The position numbers and the translations under genes are program-made. From Prochlorococcus_E sp000760215 (lineage in GTDB: Bacteria > Cyanobacteriota > Cyanobacteriia > PCC-6307 > Cyanobiaceae), in assembly GCF_047303175.1 (NCBI RefSeq), contig NZ_CP138945.1: a stretch of 64,000 bases of DNA, one strand, 5' to 3'. Of this stretch, positions 9,379 to 19,260 are shown piece by piece (within the stretch, counting starts at the first letter, position 1; the number at the start of each line of letters is the position of its first letter). Below the pieces are notes generated by a model. The model did not search any database and was not told the origin of the DNA. It saw only the letters and a list, made by a program, of their open reading frames with translations.

Positions 9379-12300
9379 TCAGCTCTTTGATGCATTGCTT
9401 TCTAAGACAACTAATTTGCTTAACTCTTCAACACTAAGCTTGCCTAGCCAATTTTCTCCTGATCCAATGATATCTTCAGCAAGCTGTGATTTTTCACAGA
9501 TCATTTGATTGATTTTTTCTTCAATAGAACCTGTGGTAATGAATTTATGAACAATTACACTTTTAGTTTGCCCAATTCGATATGCACGATCAGTAGCTTG
9601 ATTTTCTACTGCTGGATTCCACCATCTATCAATATGAAAAACATGATTTGCTCTAGTTAAATTTAAACCTAATCCTCCTGCTTTTAATGAGAGTAAAAAA
9701 AGCTGTGGTCCGCGTGGATCATTTTGAAACCGATCTACCATTTCTTGCCTTTGCATTTTGGAGCTACCTCCATGGAGAAAATAAATTTCAGATGCCCATT
9801 TTTTTTGTAGATACGATTGCAATAAGTAGCCCCATTCAGTGAATTGGGTAAATAGTAAAGCTCTATCTTTCGTTTCAATGACCTCTTCAAGTATCTGATC
9901 AAGTCGTTGTAGCTTTGAAGAGCGCTCTAGGAAATCTTGAGTAACCTCTGTTTCTTTTAGACTAAGTGCGGGGTGATTGCAAATTTGTTTGAGACGAGTA
10001 AGTAGCCCTAGAGTTTTCCCATGCCGTTGTCCTAGTGGTGATGTTGCGATTTCTTTGAGAGTGGTTTCCACTGTTTTGTTGTATAGATGTTCTTGTTCTT
10101 TGCTGAGACTTACCCATTCATTTAACTCAATTTTATTTGGTAAATCTGAAATAATTGACTGGTCTGTTTTTAATCGTCGTAATATAAACGGACTTACACG
10201 TGCTTTTAGATCTTTTAAAGAAGAGATATCTCCATAATGCTCAATAGGAAGTTTGTAGCGTTGATTAAAAAAATCTTCTTCTCCTAATACTTTAGGGTTT
10301 AGGAAATTCATCAGAGCCCATAGTTCACTGATACGGTTTTCGACGGGTGTTCCTGTGAGTGCAATGCGCAGAGGATTCTGTTTTAGGTCTTTACTGATAT
10401 CTCTGATAGCAATACTTTGCTTTGCATGTGGATTTTTTATAGCTTGTGCTTCATCTATAACAATACCTTGCCAGTCGACATTCTTTAAGAGCTCATTATC
10501 TCTAAAAGCTAGATTATAACTTGTTATACAGATATCAATTTGTTTCAGTAATTGCTTTAGCTTTTCAATAGTACTTGCTCTTTGTGTGCCATAGTGCTCA
10601 ATAAGGCGTAATTTTGGAGTAAATGCTTTTGCTTCTCTTATCCAGTTGGTTAGAACCGAAGTAGGTGCAATAAGTAATATAGGCTTTGATAGCTCTCCTT
10701 GGTTTTTTAACCTTTGGATAAATGCTAGTAATTGAATAGTTTTTCCCAATCCCATATCATCTGCGAGGCAAGCACCTTGATGAAAACGATATAAAAAAGC
10801 AAGCCACCCAAGACCTCTTTGTTGATAAGGTCTTAATTGACCATCAAATCCTTCCGGTTCTGGTAAAGCTTCTGGTGATTGTTGGTGGTGGTATTGCTCT
10901 AATACAGTTCTTAATCGTGGCCCAGCATCAAATAAATGTATGGGAAGTTTCATGAGGGTGTTCCCTTGAGTTGCAGTCAGCGTTAATGCTTCATTCAAAT
11001 TGAGTTGAGGTGGATTAGAAAAAAAAATTTCAACATTTTTTAGATCGTTTGGCCGTAACTCGATCCAAGTATCTTTGTGATTAACTAGAGGACTTTTTTT
11101 CTTTGCAAGGCCTTCTAATTCTTTCATTGTTAATGGTAGACCACCTATCATTAACTCCCAACTCCAGTCAAGTTGCTCTTGAGCCATTGCTCCTTTAGAT
11201 GCTTCTTTAAGCTCAGCGTTGATAGTTAGACCTAGTCGATTTGATAACCCCTTTGATAAACTTTTTGGAAGTATTACACCAATTCCAGCATCACGAAGTT
11301 TTTTTGATGCTGTTTTGATAAGTATAAAAGCTTCAACTGGTGATAGTTGCATCATATGAGGTGTTGCGCTTTCCAAACCTCTTTCAATAGTAGGAAAAAT
11401 ATTCAGAGCTCTTCCTAGACCTTCTAGGAGAATTTCACTAGGTTGTGCAATTTTAACTTCTCCGATTTCTATACTATTGGATTCTGCTTCCCACACTTTG
11501 GCTGCAGAAATTGTAAGTTCTGGATTGGACTCTGCTTGTAATAGGAAATGTAAATCCCATAGACTTTCATTATCATTTGGTGGAATTAATTGGAGGCATG
11601 TTTTTGCATCTCTGAGATTGCTAGATAGCCCTGCTTTCCAATTTGTACTAGCCTTTTCCAAGCGTTTTATTTCTACATCTGATAAGTCAATAAATCCATC
11701 TGTTGATCCCAGTGCTTTTTGCCAAGCTGAGAGCAATGGGTCTAGACTATTGCTTTTTTCTTCAAAATCTTTTCGAAGTTGAGCATCAAGAATTTCTTCT
11801 ACTATTTTGATAACTACAAAACGGTTTTGTTCGACCCGTAATGATGCAATGGGGTTTATTGGGAGAATAGCTGTTCCTATTTTCTTGCTTTTTTGTTTTC
11901 TTGCATCTATCCAAGGAACTGCACACATGGCAGCCATAGGCATTTTTTGAACAAATTCTTCTAATCGTTTTCGCTCATTTTCTTGGTTCAATAATGGAAC
12001 CCATCGAGCGCGATATTGTTGTGGTTCCTTTTTGAATAACTCGATCTGTGGCAGCCATGATCCATTTGCGATTAGACTAAATGTCCAACGTTGTAAATGT
12101 GTCCACCAAAGTATTTCTTCGCTAAGGTCATAATCTTTTTGTGATAGAGGTAATTGTGTTAGCCATTTGGAAGCTTCCAAAGCAGTGAGTGTTATGCCTT
12201 CTATTTGCCATGGCCACCATTCATATTTTTCTGGGGTTGCTTCACCTGCGAGTAAGGGGAGAGTAGTCCATCCTTCTTCTTTAGAGCTGTTTTTATTGTC

Positions 12301-12564
12301 AGTAGTCCTGTTACTTATGGCAAACTTACTTGGAAGTGTGAGCGATGCTTTGATTTCTTTTAACTCTTGAGGCAATAAGTTTTTTTTCTTTAACCAAAGT
12401 TTTAACTCTTTTGAAGATAGTGCCAATGGATTATCACAAGGACTGGTTTTTGCTTCTTCTGGCATGGCCATTTTCCATGCCTCTGCCCAAAGAAATAACA
12501 CTGAAGATTTGCCATTTGGCAATTCTTCAGAGGAGGTCAACCAAGTAGCATGTAGCAAGCTCAT
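9379..12564 (-). CDS. SNF2-family DNA-dependent ATPase/helicase
   Basis: This 1061-residue SWI2/SNF2 ATPase of the bacterial HepA-like type moves along double-stranded DNA using ATP. Residues 1-540 form a long N-terminal region peculiar to bacterial SNF2 proteins. The motor follows: LRPYQQRGLGWL, motif I DDMGLGKT near residue 605, motif II DEAQ near 705, ALTGTPVENR, then the second lobe with LLFTQFTEW and motifs V-VI (SLKAGGLGLNLTRANHV, RAYRIGQ) near residues 955-1000. It is the first gene of a two-gene unit with the SWIM protein. Length and motifs are complete, with no sign of decay. The in vivo substrate is unknown. Confidence 0.93.
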   Translation of the reverse strand: MSLLHATWLTSSEELPNGKSSVLFLWAEAWKMAMPEEAKTSPCDNPLALSSKELKLWLKKKNLLPQELKEIKASLTLPSKFAISNRTTDNKNSSKEEGWTTLPLLAGEATPEKYEWWPWQIEGITLTALEASKWLTQLPLSQKDYDLSEEILWWTHLQRWTFSLIANGSWLPQIELFKKEPQQYRARWVPLLNQENERKRLEEFVQKMPMAAMCAVPWIDARKQKSKKIGTAILPINPIASLRVEQNRFVVIKIVEEILDAQLRKDFEEKSNSLDPLLSAWQKALGSTDGFIDLSDVEIKRLEKASTNWKAGLSSNLRDAKTCLQLIPPNDNESLWDLHFLLQAESNPELTISAAKVWEAESNSIEIGEVKIAQPSEILLEGLGRALNIFPTIERGLESATPHMMQLSPVEAFILIKTASKKLRDAGIGVILPKSLSKGLSNRLGLTINAELKEASKGAMAQEQLDWSWELMIGGLPLTMKELEGLAKKKSPLVNHKDTWIELRPNDLKNVEIFFSNPPQLNLNEALTLTATQGNTLMKLPIHLFDAGPRLRTVLEQYHHQQSPEALPEPEGFDGQLRPYQQRGLGWLAFLYRFHQGACLADDMGLGKTIQLLAFIQRLKNQGELSKPILLIAPTSVLTNWIREAKAFTPKLRLIEHYGTQRASTIEKLKQLLKQIDICITSYNLAFRDNELLKNVDWQGIVIDEAQAIKNPHAKQSIAIRDISKDLKQNPLRIALTGTPVENRISELWALMNFLNPKVLGEEDFFNQRYKLPIEHYGDISSLKDLKARVSPFILRRLKTDQSIISDLPNKIELNEWVSLSKEQEHLYNKTVETTLKEIATSPLGQRHGKTLGLLTRLKQICNHPALSLKETEVTQDFLERSSKLQRLDQILEEVIETKDRALLFTQFTEWGYLLQSYLQKKWASEIYFLHGGSSKMQRQEMVDRFQNDPRGPQLFLLSLKAGGLGLNLTRANHVFHIDRWWNPAVENQATDRAYRIGQTKSVIVHKFITTGSIEEKINQMICEKSQLAEDIIGSGENWLGKLSVEELSKLVVLESNASKS

Positions 12565-12794
12565 ATGAGGAATGTATTACACATCTAATTGCTTTTCTTC
12601 TTTGCTTCCTTTGTAGCATGCAATAACAATAGTTATTTTGATAAATTTCATAGCTAATAATGACAGTTAATTAGGTAGATTTATGAGAAGGTAGTTATTT
12701 CTTTTCTATTTTGAACTTGCGCCATGTATTGGTGCATTGTTTCCCAACTCTCAAGTTTGTTATGGAAGTTGAACGAGTGTCGTCAAAATCTACT

Positions 12795-15440
12795 ATGAAA
12801 TCTCTTACAGGAGATGAAATAAGGTCTGCATTTTTGAATTTTTTTGAGCAACGCGGGCATAAAATCATGCCTAGTGCATCTTTAGTGCCTAAAGACCCAA
12901 CTGTATTACTTACTATTGCTGGAATGCTCCCTTTTAAACCTGTTTTTCTTGGGCATGAAGAAATCGTATCAAAAAGAGTAACAACTAGTCAGAAATGTAT
13001 AAGAACAAATGACATTGAAAATGTTGGTAAGACAGCACGACATCATACCTTTTTTGAGATGCTAGGAAATTTTTCTTTTGGTGATTATTTTAAAAAGGAA
13101 GCAATTCAATGGGCCTGGGAGCTGAGTACAAGTGTTTTTGGCTTGGATCCCAATAATATAGTTGTAAGTGTTTTTCGAGAAGATAAAGAAGCAGAAGATA
13201 TATGGAGAGATGTCGTTGGAGTGAATCCTTCTCGAATTATTCGGATGGATGAAGCTGATAATTTTTGGTCATCTGGTCCGACAGGGCCTTGTGGTCCTTG
13301 TTCAGAACTTTATTATGATTTTCATCCAGAAGAGGGAAATGAGCAAATTGACTTAGAAAATGATAGTCGATTTATAGAATTTTATAATTTGGTTTTTATG
13401 CAATACAACCGAGATGCTCAGGGGAGATTGGAATCTTTAGCAAATTGCAATATTGATACAGGAATGGGTTTGGAGCGAATGGCACAAATTTTACAGAGAG
13501 TCTCTAATAATTATGAAACTGATTTGATTTTCCCTTTGCTTCAAAAGGTTGCTTCTTTAGTAAATATTGACTACCGAAAAGTAGTGGAAAAAGACAGGGT
13601 ATCTTTCAAGGTTATTGGTGATCATACTCGAGCTTGCGTTCATTTGATAAGTGATGGGGTTTTTGCTAGTAATCTTGGCCGGGGTTATATATTAAGGAGA
13701 TTACTTAGACGTGTAGTTAGACACGGACGTTTGCTCGGAATTCGGAAACCATTTTTAACTCAGATTGCAGAAGTTGCTATTGAACATATGCAGACTACTT
13801 TCCCACAATTAGTTGAAAGACGTTTGAAGATTTTGCAAGAGCTTCAGAGAGAAGAATCTCGTTTTCTCGAAACTCTGGAAAGGGGAGAACAGTTATTGTC
13901 TGATATGCTTGCTTCTAATCCAAAAGAGATTACAGGAGAGCAAGCATTTGAACTTTATGACACTTATGGTTTCCCTGTTGAGTTAACACAGGAGGTTGCT
14001 GAGGAAAATTCATTACGGGTTGATTTAACCGGGTTTCATTTGGCAATGGATAAACAGCGTCAGAGAGCCAAGGCTGCTGTTTCGACTATTGACTTAACAC
14101 TTCAAGATGCTATTAACAAAGTTGTAAGTGAATTAGGTGAAACTACTTTTCAAGGCTATCAACAGTTAGAGCAATCAAGCACGGTTCAAGCCATAGTTTT
14201 AAATGGAGTTTCTACATCGAAATGTGCTATAGGAGACAAAATTGATTTAGTTCTTGATACCACTACTTTCTATGGTGAAGGTGGTGGGCAAGTAGGGGAT
14301 AGAGGACTGATTAGTCGGACCTTTTCAGATAAGACGGATTGTTTAATTGAAATTGACACTGTACGACGAGTCAAAGGTGCTTTTGTTCATTCCGGAGTTG
14401 TCAGGCATGGCATTCTGCATTTGGGTGATATTGTTCAAGTTAGTGTTGATAGGTTTTGTCGCAGATGTGCCCGTTCAAATCATACTGCGACTCATTTGTT
14501 GCAATCTGCTTTGAAGAAGGTTGTCGACTCTGAGATTAGTCAAGCAGGATCTTTAGTAGGGTTTGATCGCCTACGTTTTGACTTTCATTCTTCACGTCCA
14601 GTTGAATTTAAGGAATTGCAAGAAATTGAGAAACTAATCAATTCTTGGATTGCAGAGGAACATACGTTAGTTTTTAGAGACATGACTCTTGATGATGCCA
14701 AATCTGCTGGTGCTGTTGCAATGTTTGGTGAAAAATATGGAGATACAGTTCGAGTCGTTGATGTCCCTGGTGTTTCCATGGAACTTTGTGGTGGCACACA
14801 TGTTTCCAATACAGCTGAAATAGGGTTGTTTAAAATTGTCAATGAGACTGGTATTGCTGCAGGTATTCGTCGTATTGAAGCTATTTCAGGTCAAGGTGTT
14901 CTCAGTTATTTAAATGAGCGAGATGCAGTTGTGAGAACTCTAAGTAAAACGTTTAAGGTCCAATCTAATGAGATTGTTGATCGAGTAATTACCTTACAAG
15001 ATGAGGTTAAAGCACTAACTAAATCATTGGATAAATCCAATATTGAACTGGCCTCTTCCAAGGCTTTAAGTCTACTTACTAAATCTATATCTCTTGGTAA
15101 GAGTCAATACCTTGTTGAACGTCTTGATGGTGTTACTGGTGACGCCTTACAGTCTGCAGCAAAAATCATAGTTGATCAATTGGGTGTCAATTCAGCTGTT
15201 GTATTAGCTGGAACACCAGAGCTTGAAAATGGAACAAAAGTAATCTTAGTCTCTGCTTTTGGCTCAGAAGTTATTAATAAGGGCCTTCATGCTGGTAAGT
15301 TTCTTTCTCCAATAGCTAAGCTCTGTGGAGGAGGTGGAGGAGGCCGCCCAAACTTAGCTCAAGCTGGTGGACGTGATCCTCATGCACTGGATAAAGCTTT
15401 GGATTTTGCAAGAGATCAGTTAATTAAATTTTTGGATTGA
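12795..15440 (+). CDS. alaS: Alanyl-tRNA synthetase
   Basis: The enzyme charges tRNA-Ala with alanine and edits mischarged serine or glycine. The class II core is at the N-terminus (FFEQRGHKIMPSASLVP, then TFFEMLGNFSFGDYFK and GMGLERMAQIL). The editing domain carries the zinc-type motif HTATH near residue 562 and CGGTH near residue 665. The C-Ala domain ends with the glycine-rich CGGGGGGRPNLAQAGG. I chose the ATG at MKSLTGDEIR because family homology begins there, giving 881 residues. The frame stays open upstream, with alternative starts at 12762 (MEVER) and 12711. The gene ends two bases from the convergent speA. Confidence 0.96.
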   Translation: MKSLTGDEIRSAFLNFFEQRGHKIMPSASLVPKDPTVLLTIAGMLPFKPVFLGHEEIVSKRVTTSQKCIRTNDIENVGKTARHHTFFEMLGNFSFGDYFKKEAIQWAWELSTSVFGLDPNNIVVSVFREDKEAEDIWRDVVGVNPSRIIRMDEADNFWSSGPTGPCGPCSELYYDFHPEEGNEQIDLENDSRFIEFYNLVFMQYNRDAQGRLESLANCNIDTGMGLERMAQILQRVSNNYETDLIFPLLQKVASLVNIDYRKVVEKDRVSFKVIGDHTRACVHLISDGVFASNLGRGYILRRLLRRVVRHGRLLGIRKPFLTQIAEVAIEHMQTTFPQLVERRLKILQELQREESRFLETLERGEQLLSDMLASNPKEITGEQAFELYDTYGFPVELTQEVAEENSLRVDLTGFHLAMDKQRQRAKAAVSTIDLTLQDAINKVVSELGETTFQGYQQLEQSSTVQAIVLNGVSTSKCAIGDKIDLVLDTTTFYGEGGGQVGDRGLISRTFSDKTDCLIEIDTVRRVKGAFVHSGVVRHGILHLGDIVQVSVDRFCRRCARSNHTATHLLQSALKKVVDSEISQAGSLVGFDRLRFDFHSSRPVEFKELQEIEKLINSWIAEEHTLVFRDMTLDDAKSAGAVAMFGEKYGDTVRVVDVPGVSMELCGGTHVSNTAEIGLFKIVNETGIAAGIRRIEAISGQGVLSYLNERDAVVRTLSKTFKVQSNEIVDRVITLQDEVKALTKSLDKSNIELASSKALSLLTKSISLGKSQYLVERLDGVTGDALQSAAKIIVDQLGVNSAVVLAGTPELENGTKVILVSAFGSEVINKGLHAGKFLSPIAKLCGGGGGGRPNLAQAGGRDPHALDKALDFARDQLIKFLD

Positions 15441-15442
15441 CT

Positions 15443-17395
15443 TTATTCTTGCAGATAGGTGCTTTGTCGGAGGCTTGTTTCTATATGTTCTATGAGACGT
15501 TGAGCATCATGTATCTTTAGGACTCCTTGTTCTATGGCTAATTCACTTGCCATTCGAAGTCTTTCTAATAATTGTTCTGAATCATGTTCCATTGCATGAA
15601 GTACATCGCTTTTAGTATTTCCTCGAACAACATGATGAAGTTTGTATTTCCCATGTGTAGTTAAACGTATATGCACTGCATTAGTATTACCAAAAAGGTT
15701 ATGTAGATTGCCCATTACTTCTTGATAGGCTCCTCCAAGGAACATCCCTATGAAATACTCCTTATCTGGATGAACTGTATGTAACTCCAGTAACGACTTG
15801 ACTTTTCCATTATCAATAAATCTTGCAAGTTTTCCGTCTGAGTCACATGTTAGGTCTGCAAAATGTCCTAGTTCACTTGGTTTTTCGTTGAGTCGATGAA
15901 TTGGCATAATTGGAAAAAGTTGTTCTATTGCCCATGTATCTGGAGCTGAACGAAAAATAGAAATGTTTGCATAATATGTAGCAGCAAGTGCAGCATTTAG
16001 ATCTTTGAGTTCTTCTGGAATTTGAAGATTTAGGTCATTTGGGATATAGTCTCTCAATTTTTTTGCACATGCCCAGGTGAGCTGTTCTGCTGTGGCTCTG
16101 GTGGTTAAATCAATGAAACCAAGCCTAAAGGCTGCCAATGCGTCTTCTTTGAATTTCAAGGCGTCATTCCATGCTTCTTGGAGTTTTGTTATATCGATTT
16201 CTTTTGAATCGCAATTATTTTGAAGGGTCTTTAACGTATCGCGAAGGTTCTTTAGAGTTAGACATTCATCATTTGTTTGGTTTGGAATATTTGTTTGGAC
16301 TGAGCTGGTACCTAGAACATTAAAGATCAGAATTGAAAAATGACTTGATATACTTCGCCCACTTTCACTTATTAAGGTTGGAACTTTTATATCTTTTGAT
16401 TTGCAACATTCCTGAATTGTTGCTACTACATCATTTGCATAATTCTGAAGCGAATAGTTTGTAGATGCAGAAGTTGATGTTCGACTACCGTCATAGTCAA
16501 TGCCTAGTCCACCTCCTACATCTAGATATCCCATTGGCGCACCTAGACGCTTTAATTCGACATAAATTTGCCCAGCTTCTTGTAAAGCATTTTTAAGAAT
16601 AGCAATATCGTTAATCTGACTTCCTATATGAAAGTGAAGCAAGTGTAATTCTTTGAGGAGATTAGCAGCTTTTAATTCTTTGATTGCTTGGTGAATTTCA
16701 GGTATTGATAGCCCAAACTTGGAGTTTGCTCCAGATGAAGTTCCCCATCGCCCACTGCTTTGACTTGATAGCTTTGCTCTTAGTCCAATTAAGGGTGCTG
16801 CACCAAGAGTTTTGCTTGCTGTGATTATACGCTTCACCTCGTCTACTTGTTCAATTACTATTACCGGTTGTCTTCCAAGTTGTCGTGCAAGTATAGCTGT
16901 CTCTATATACCTCATATCTTTGTAGCCATTACAGATTAAGAAAGCTTCTGGGTCGTCAATTAAGGACAGAGCGATTAGTAGTTCGGCTTTACTTCCTGCT
17001 TCAAGTCCAAAGTGCCATTTTTGACCAATTTTGATTATTTCTTCGACAACATGCCGTTGCTGATTACATTTGATTGGGAAGACACCTTTGTATTTATTTT
17101 GATAACTGTACTTATTAATTGCATGTTCAAAAGCTTGATGGAGTCTTGTGATTCTGTCTTCAAGAATGTCATCAAAGCGAAGTAATATGGGTGGCTTTAA
17201 GTTTCTTCCTTTTAATTCATTTAAAAGATGTGTAAGGTCTATGCCATGATTTTCTCCACCTCGAGGACTAACTTTAATATTCCCAGATTTATTTATTGTG
17301 AAATAGGTTCCCCCCCATCGGTCAAGACCATATAAAATGGCACTGTCGTTGACAGTCCATGTGTTTTTCTTGCTGGTGGGGTCAAGTTGTGTCAA
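15443..17395 (-). CDS. speA: Biosynthetic arginine decarboxylase
   Basis: This PLP enzyme converts arginine to agmatine, the first step of polyamine synthesis in cyanobacteria. The 650-residue length is right for the SpeA family, which is built from an alanine-racemase-like barrel plus beta domain and helical insertions. The PLP lysine is in FPIKCNQQRHVVEE near residue 108. The phosphate-binding glycine run is in LDVGGGLGIDYDG, and the C-terminal active-site region contains CDSDGKLARF. It converges on alaS with a two-base gap and diverges from ndk across about 148 bases, which must hold both promoters. Confidence 0.95.
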   Translation of the reverse strand: MTQLDPTSKKNTWTVNDSAILYGLDRWGGTYFTINKSGNIKVSPRGGENHGIDLTHLLNELKGRNLKPPILLRFDDILEDRITRLHQAFEHAINKYSYQNKYKGVFPIKCNQQRHVVEEIIKIGQKWHFGLEAGSKAELLIALSLIDDPEAFLICNGYKDMRYIETAILARQLGRQPVIVIEQVDEVKRIITASKTLGAAPLIGLRAKLSSQSSGRWGTSSGANSKFGLSIPEIHQAIKELKAANLLKELHLLHFHIGSQINDIAILKNALQEAGQIYVELKRLGAPMGYLDVGGGLGIDYDGSRTSTSASTNYSLQNYANDVVATIQECCKSKDIKVPTLISESGRSISSHFSILIFNVLGTSSVQTNIPNQTNDECLTLKNLRDTLKTLQNNCDSKEIDITKLQEAWNDALKFKEDALAAFRLGFIDLTTRATAEQLTWACAKKLRDYIPNDLNLQIPEELKDLNAALAATYYANISIFRSAPDTWAIEQLFPIMPIHRLNEKPSELGHFADLTCDSDGKLARFIDNGKVKSLLELHTVHPDKEYFIGMFLGGAYQEVMGNLHNLFGNTNAVHIRLTTHGKYKLHHVVRGNTKSDVLHAMEHDSEQLLERLRMASELAIEQGVLKIHDAQRLIEHIETSLRQSTYLQE

Positions 17396-17543
17396 GTGCG
17401 AAAATGAAAGTTAATAGTGAAAACCTAAAGGATTTCAATTTTTGCAAGCAGTCTAAGAAAAGTTTTATCTAATCCTATTGTTTTGCTTGCCAAGAGGGTA
17501 CTTTTCAGAAGACGATAGCTTCATTAGTAATTTATTTAGTTTT

Positions 17544-17999
17544 ATGGTTGTTGAAAGGACTTTTCTGGCTATCAAACCTGATGGTGTTCAAAGGGGATTA
17601 GTTGGTGAGATTCTGGGGCGTTTTGAGCGTAAGGGCTTTAAATTAGTTGCTTTAAAACAGCTAATTCCTAGCAAGGATTTAGCTGAAAAGCATTATGGTG
17701 TCCATCGAGAACGTCCTTTTTTTGGAGGCTTGGTGAACTTTATTACTAGTGGACCTGTGGTGGCAATGGTTTGGGAGGGTGATGGTGTTATTGCTAGTGC
17801 AAGACGATTGATTGGTGGAACCAAACCTCTCGAAGCAGAACCCGGCACTATTCGTGGAGATCTTGCTATTAACATCGGCAGAAATGTGATTCATGGCTCT
17901 GATGGTCCTGAGACTGCAGGTTTTGAGATTGCTTTATGGTTTAACTCTGATGAATTAAATGATTGGACCCCTTCTGATCAGTCTTGGAAAGTGGAATAA
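17544..17999 (+). CDS. ndk: Nucleoside diphosphate kinase
   Basis: The enzyme transfers the gamma phosphate of ATP to other NDPs through a phosphohistidine and balances NTP pools. The chosen start at MVVERTFLAIKPDGVQRG matches the conserved family N-terminus and gives 151 residues, the usual size. The upstream in-frame ATG at 17478 would add 22 residues with no family counterpart. The catalytic His is in NVIHGSDG near residue 117. The nucleotide site includes RPFFGGLVNFITSGPV and RGDLAINIGRN. The gene is monocistronic, convergent with the FAD oxidase gene after about 42 bases. Confidence 0.97.
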   Translation: MVVERTFLAIKPDGVQRGLVGEILGRFERKGFKLVALKQLIPSKDLAEKHYGVHRERPFFGGLVNFITSGPVVAMVWEGDGVIASARRLIGGTKPLEAEPGTIRGDLAINIGRNVIHGSDGPETAGFEIALWFNSDELNDWTPSDQSWKVE

Positions 18000-18041
18000 A
18001 TAGTGCTCAGTCGAAGAGATCAATGAAACTCCATTCTCTAT

Positions 18042-19154
18042 TTACTCAGCAGTAAATCGATTCCATTTGAAGGCTAAGAGTAGATCTTTTTCCTTTTTAG
18101 ACAGAGGCTCTTGATATATAAGCTTTGTTAGTAATTTGGATGTAATAGCTGCTAATAGGACACCGTTTCTGTGATGCCCTGTAGCAAGCCACAAACCCTT
18201 TATTGATGAATTACCAAGTACAGGTGCCTCATCTGGTGTGCATGGACGAAAGCCCCACCATCGCTCCATATGTGGCCAAGAACTTGCTATAGGAAGCAAG
18301 GAGTTTAGGCCTTCTTGTAATTGTGCTTGACCATCAGGTGTTAAACCTTCAGCAAAGCCAGCATTAGCTTCACTTGTAGCACCAACAACTATAAGGCCAT
18401 CTTCACGGGGAACTAAATAAATCCCTGGTCCAAATATGATTCGTTTTAGAGAGTCTTTGGGCCCTTGTATTGAAAACATTTGGCCTTTTACTGGGGAAAT
18501 AGGTATTTCGTTAAATAATTGATTACTCCACGCGCCACTACATAAAACAGCTTCTTCTGCCGTTATTTTTTTTGTTTTTCCTTCTGCATTCCTCAAGTAA
18601 ATTCCTGTGAAAATATTTTCTTCGTGGAGTATTTCTAAAACTTCAACTCCTTCTTGGAAACCTACCCCTAGCTCCACACATGCTTTCTCGAGGGCTCGCA
18701 TTAGTCTTCGTCTATTGTCTATTTGCCCATCTTGTTTGAAGAGTAACCCGCTTTTCCAGTGAGATGCAATTCCTGGGATTTCTTCTTTTAATTCATGCTG
18801 ATTTAGGTATTCACCAAGATGTGCAGTTGGGTATGCTTTTCTATGGTCAATTCTTTTAAAAGGAACCACTATTCCACATTCTCGTAATCCACAGCTAATA
18901 CCACTATCAGATTCTATTGTTTGTACCCAATGAGGCACTTCATTAAGGCTTGCCTGTCCAAGCTTTAGTAGGTTTCCATAAAGGCCTTCTGCATGTGGGG
19001 CTAGCATGCCAGCTGCGACAAATCCAGCAGCTTCATTACGTCTTCGGCTTAACACTTCGACTGAACGACCTTTTTTGGCTAATGAATGAGCCAATGCCAG
19101 CCCCATCAAGCCACCACCTAGGATTAGTAAAGGATTGTTGATCGGTAGAGCCAT
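18042..19154 (-). CDS. thiO: FAD-dependent glycine oxidase-like protein (ThiO/DadA family)
   Basis: This 370-residue flavoprotein of the D-amino-acid oxidase superfamily most likely oxidises glycine to iminoacetate/glyoxylate for thiazole synthesis in thiamine. The N-terminal Rossmann motif is LILGGGLMGLALAHSLAKKG, followed by SRRRNEAAGFVAAGMLAPH where the FAD ribose and substrate loops lie. The C-terminal ATGHHRNGVLLA block is typical of ThiO. In some cyanobacteria ThiO is fused to ThiG; here it stands alone. It is divergent from gatB, with 106 bases between starts. A generic D-amino-acid dehydrogenase role cannot be excluded. Confidence 0.85.
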   Translation of the reverse strand: MALPINNPLLILGGGLMGLALAHSLAKKGRSVEVLSRRRNEAAGFVAAGMLAPHAEGLYGNLLKLGQASLNEVPHWVQTIESDSGISCGLRECGIVVPFKRIDHRKAYPTAHLGEYLNQHELKEEIPGIASHWKSGLLFKQDGQIDNRRRLMRALEKACVELGVGFQEGVEVLEILHEENIFTGIYLRNAEGKTKKITAEEAVLCSGAWSNQLFNEIPISPVKGQMFSIQGPKDSLKRIIFGPGIYLVPREDGLIVVGATSEANAGFAEGLTPDGQAQLQEGLNSLLPIASSWPHMERWWGFRPCTPDEAPVLGNSSIKGLWLATGHHRNGVLLAAITSKLLTKLIYQEPLSKKEKDLLLAFKWNRFTAE

Positions 19155-19260
19155 TGTTTTGGCTTGTTTATTGCTAAGTTTGAGCCTTTAAGATCAAGAT
19201 GTCTATCCAATTTGGTCTATATGTCCATAGGATGCATGTAAATAACCGGATATGTGAGTA

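Noticed and set aside
19155..19260. Possible thiamine riboswitch upstream of the ThiO-like gene
   Set aside because: The 106-base gap is too short to hold both starts and a full TPP motif, and no conserved thi-box bases stood out.
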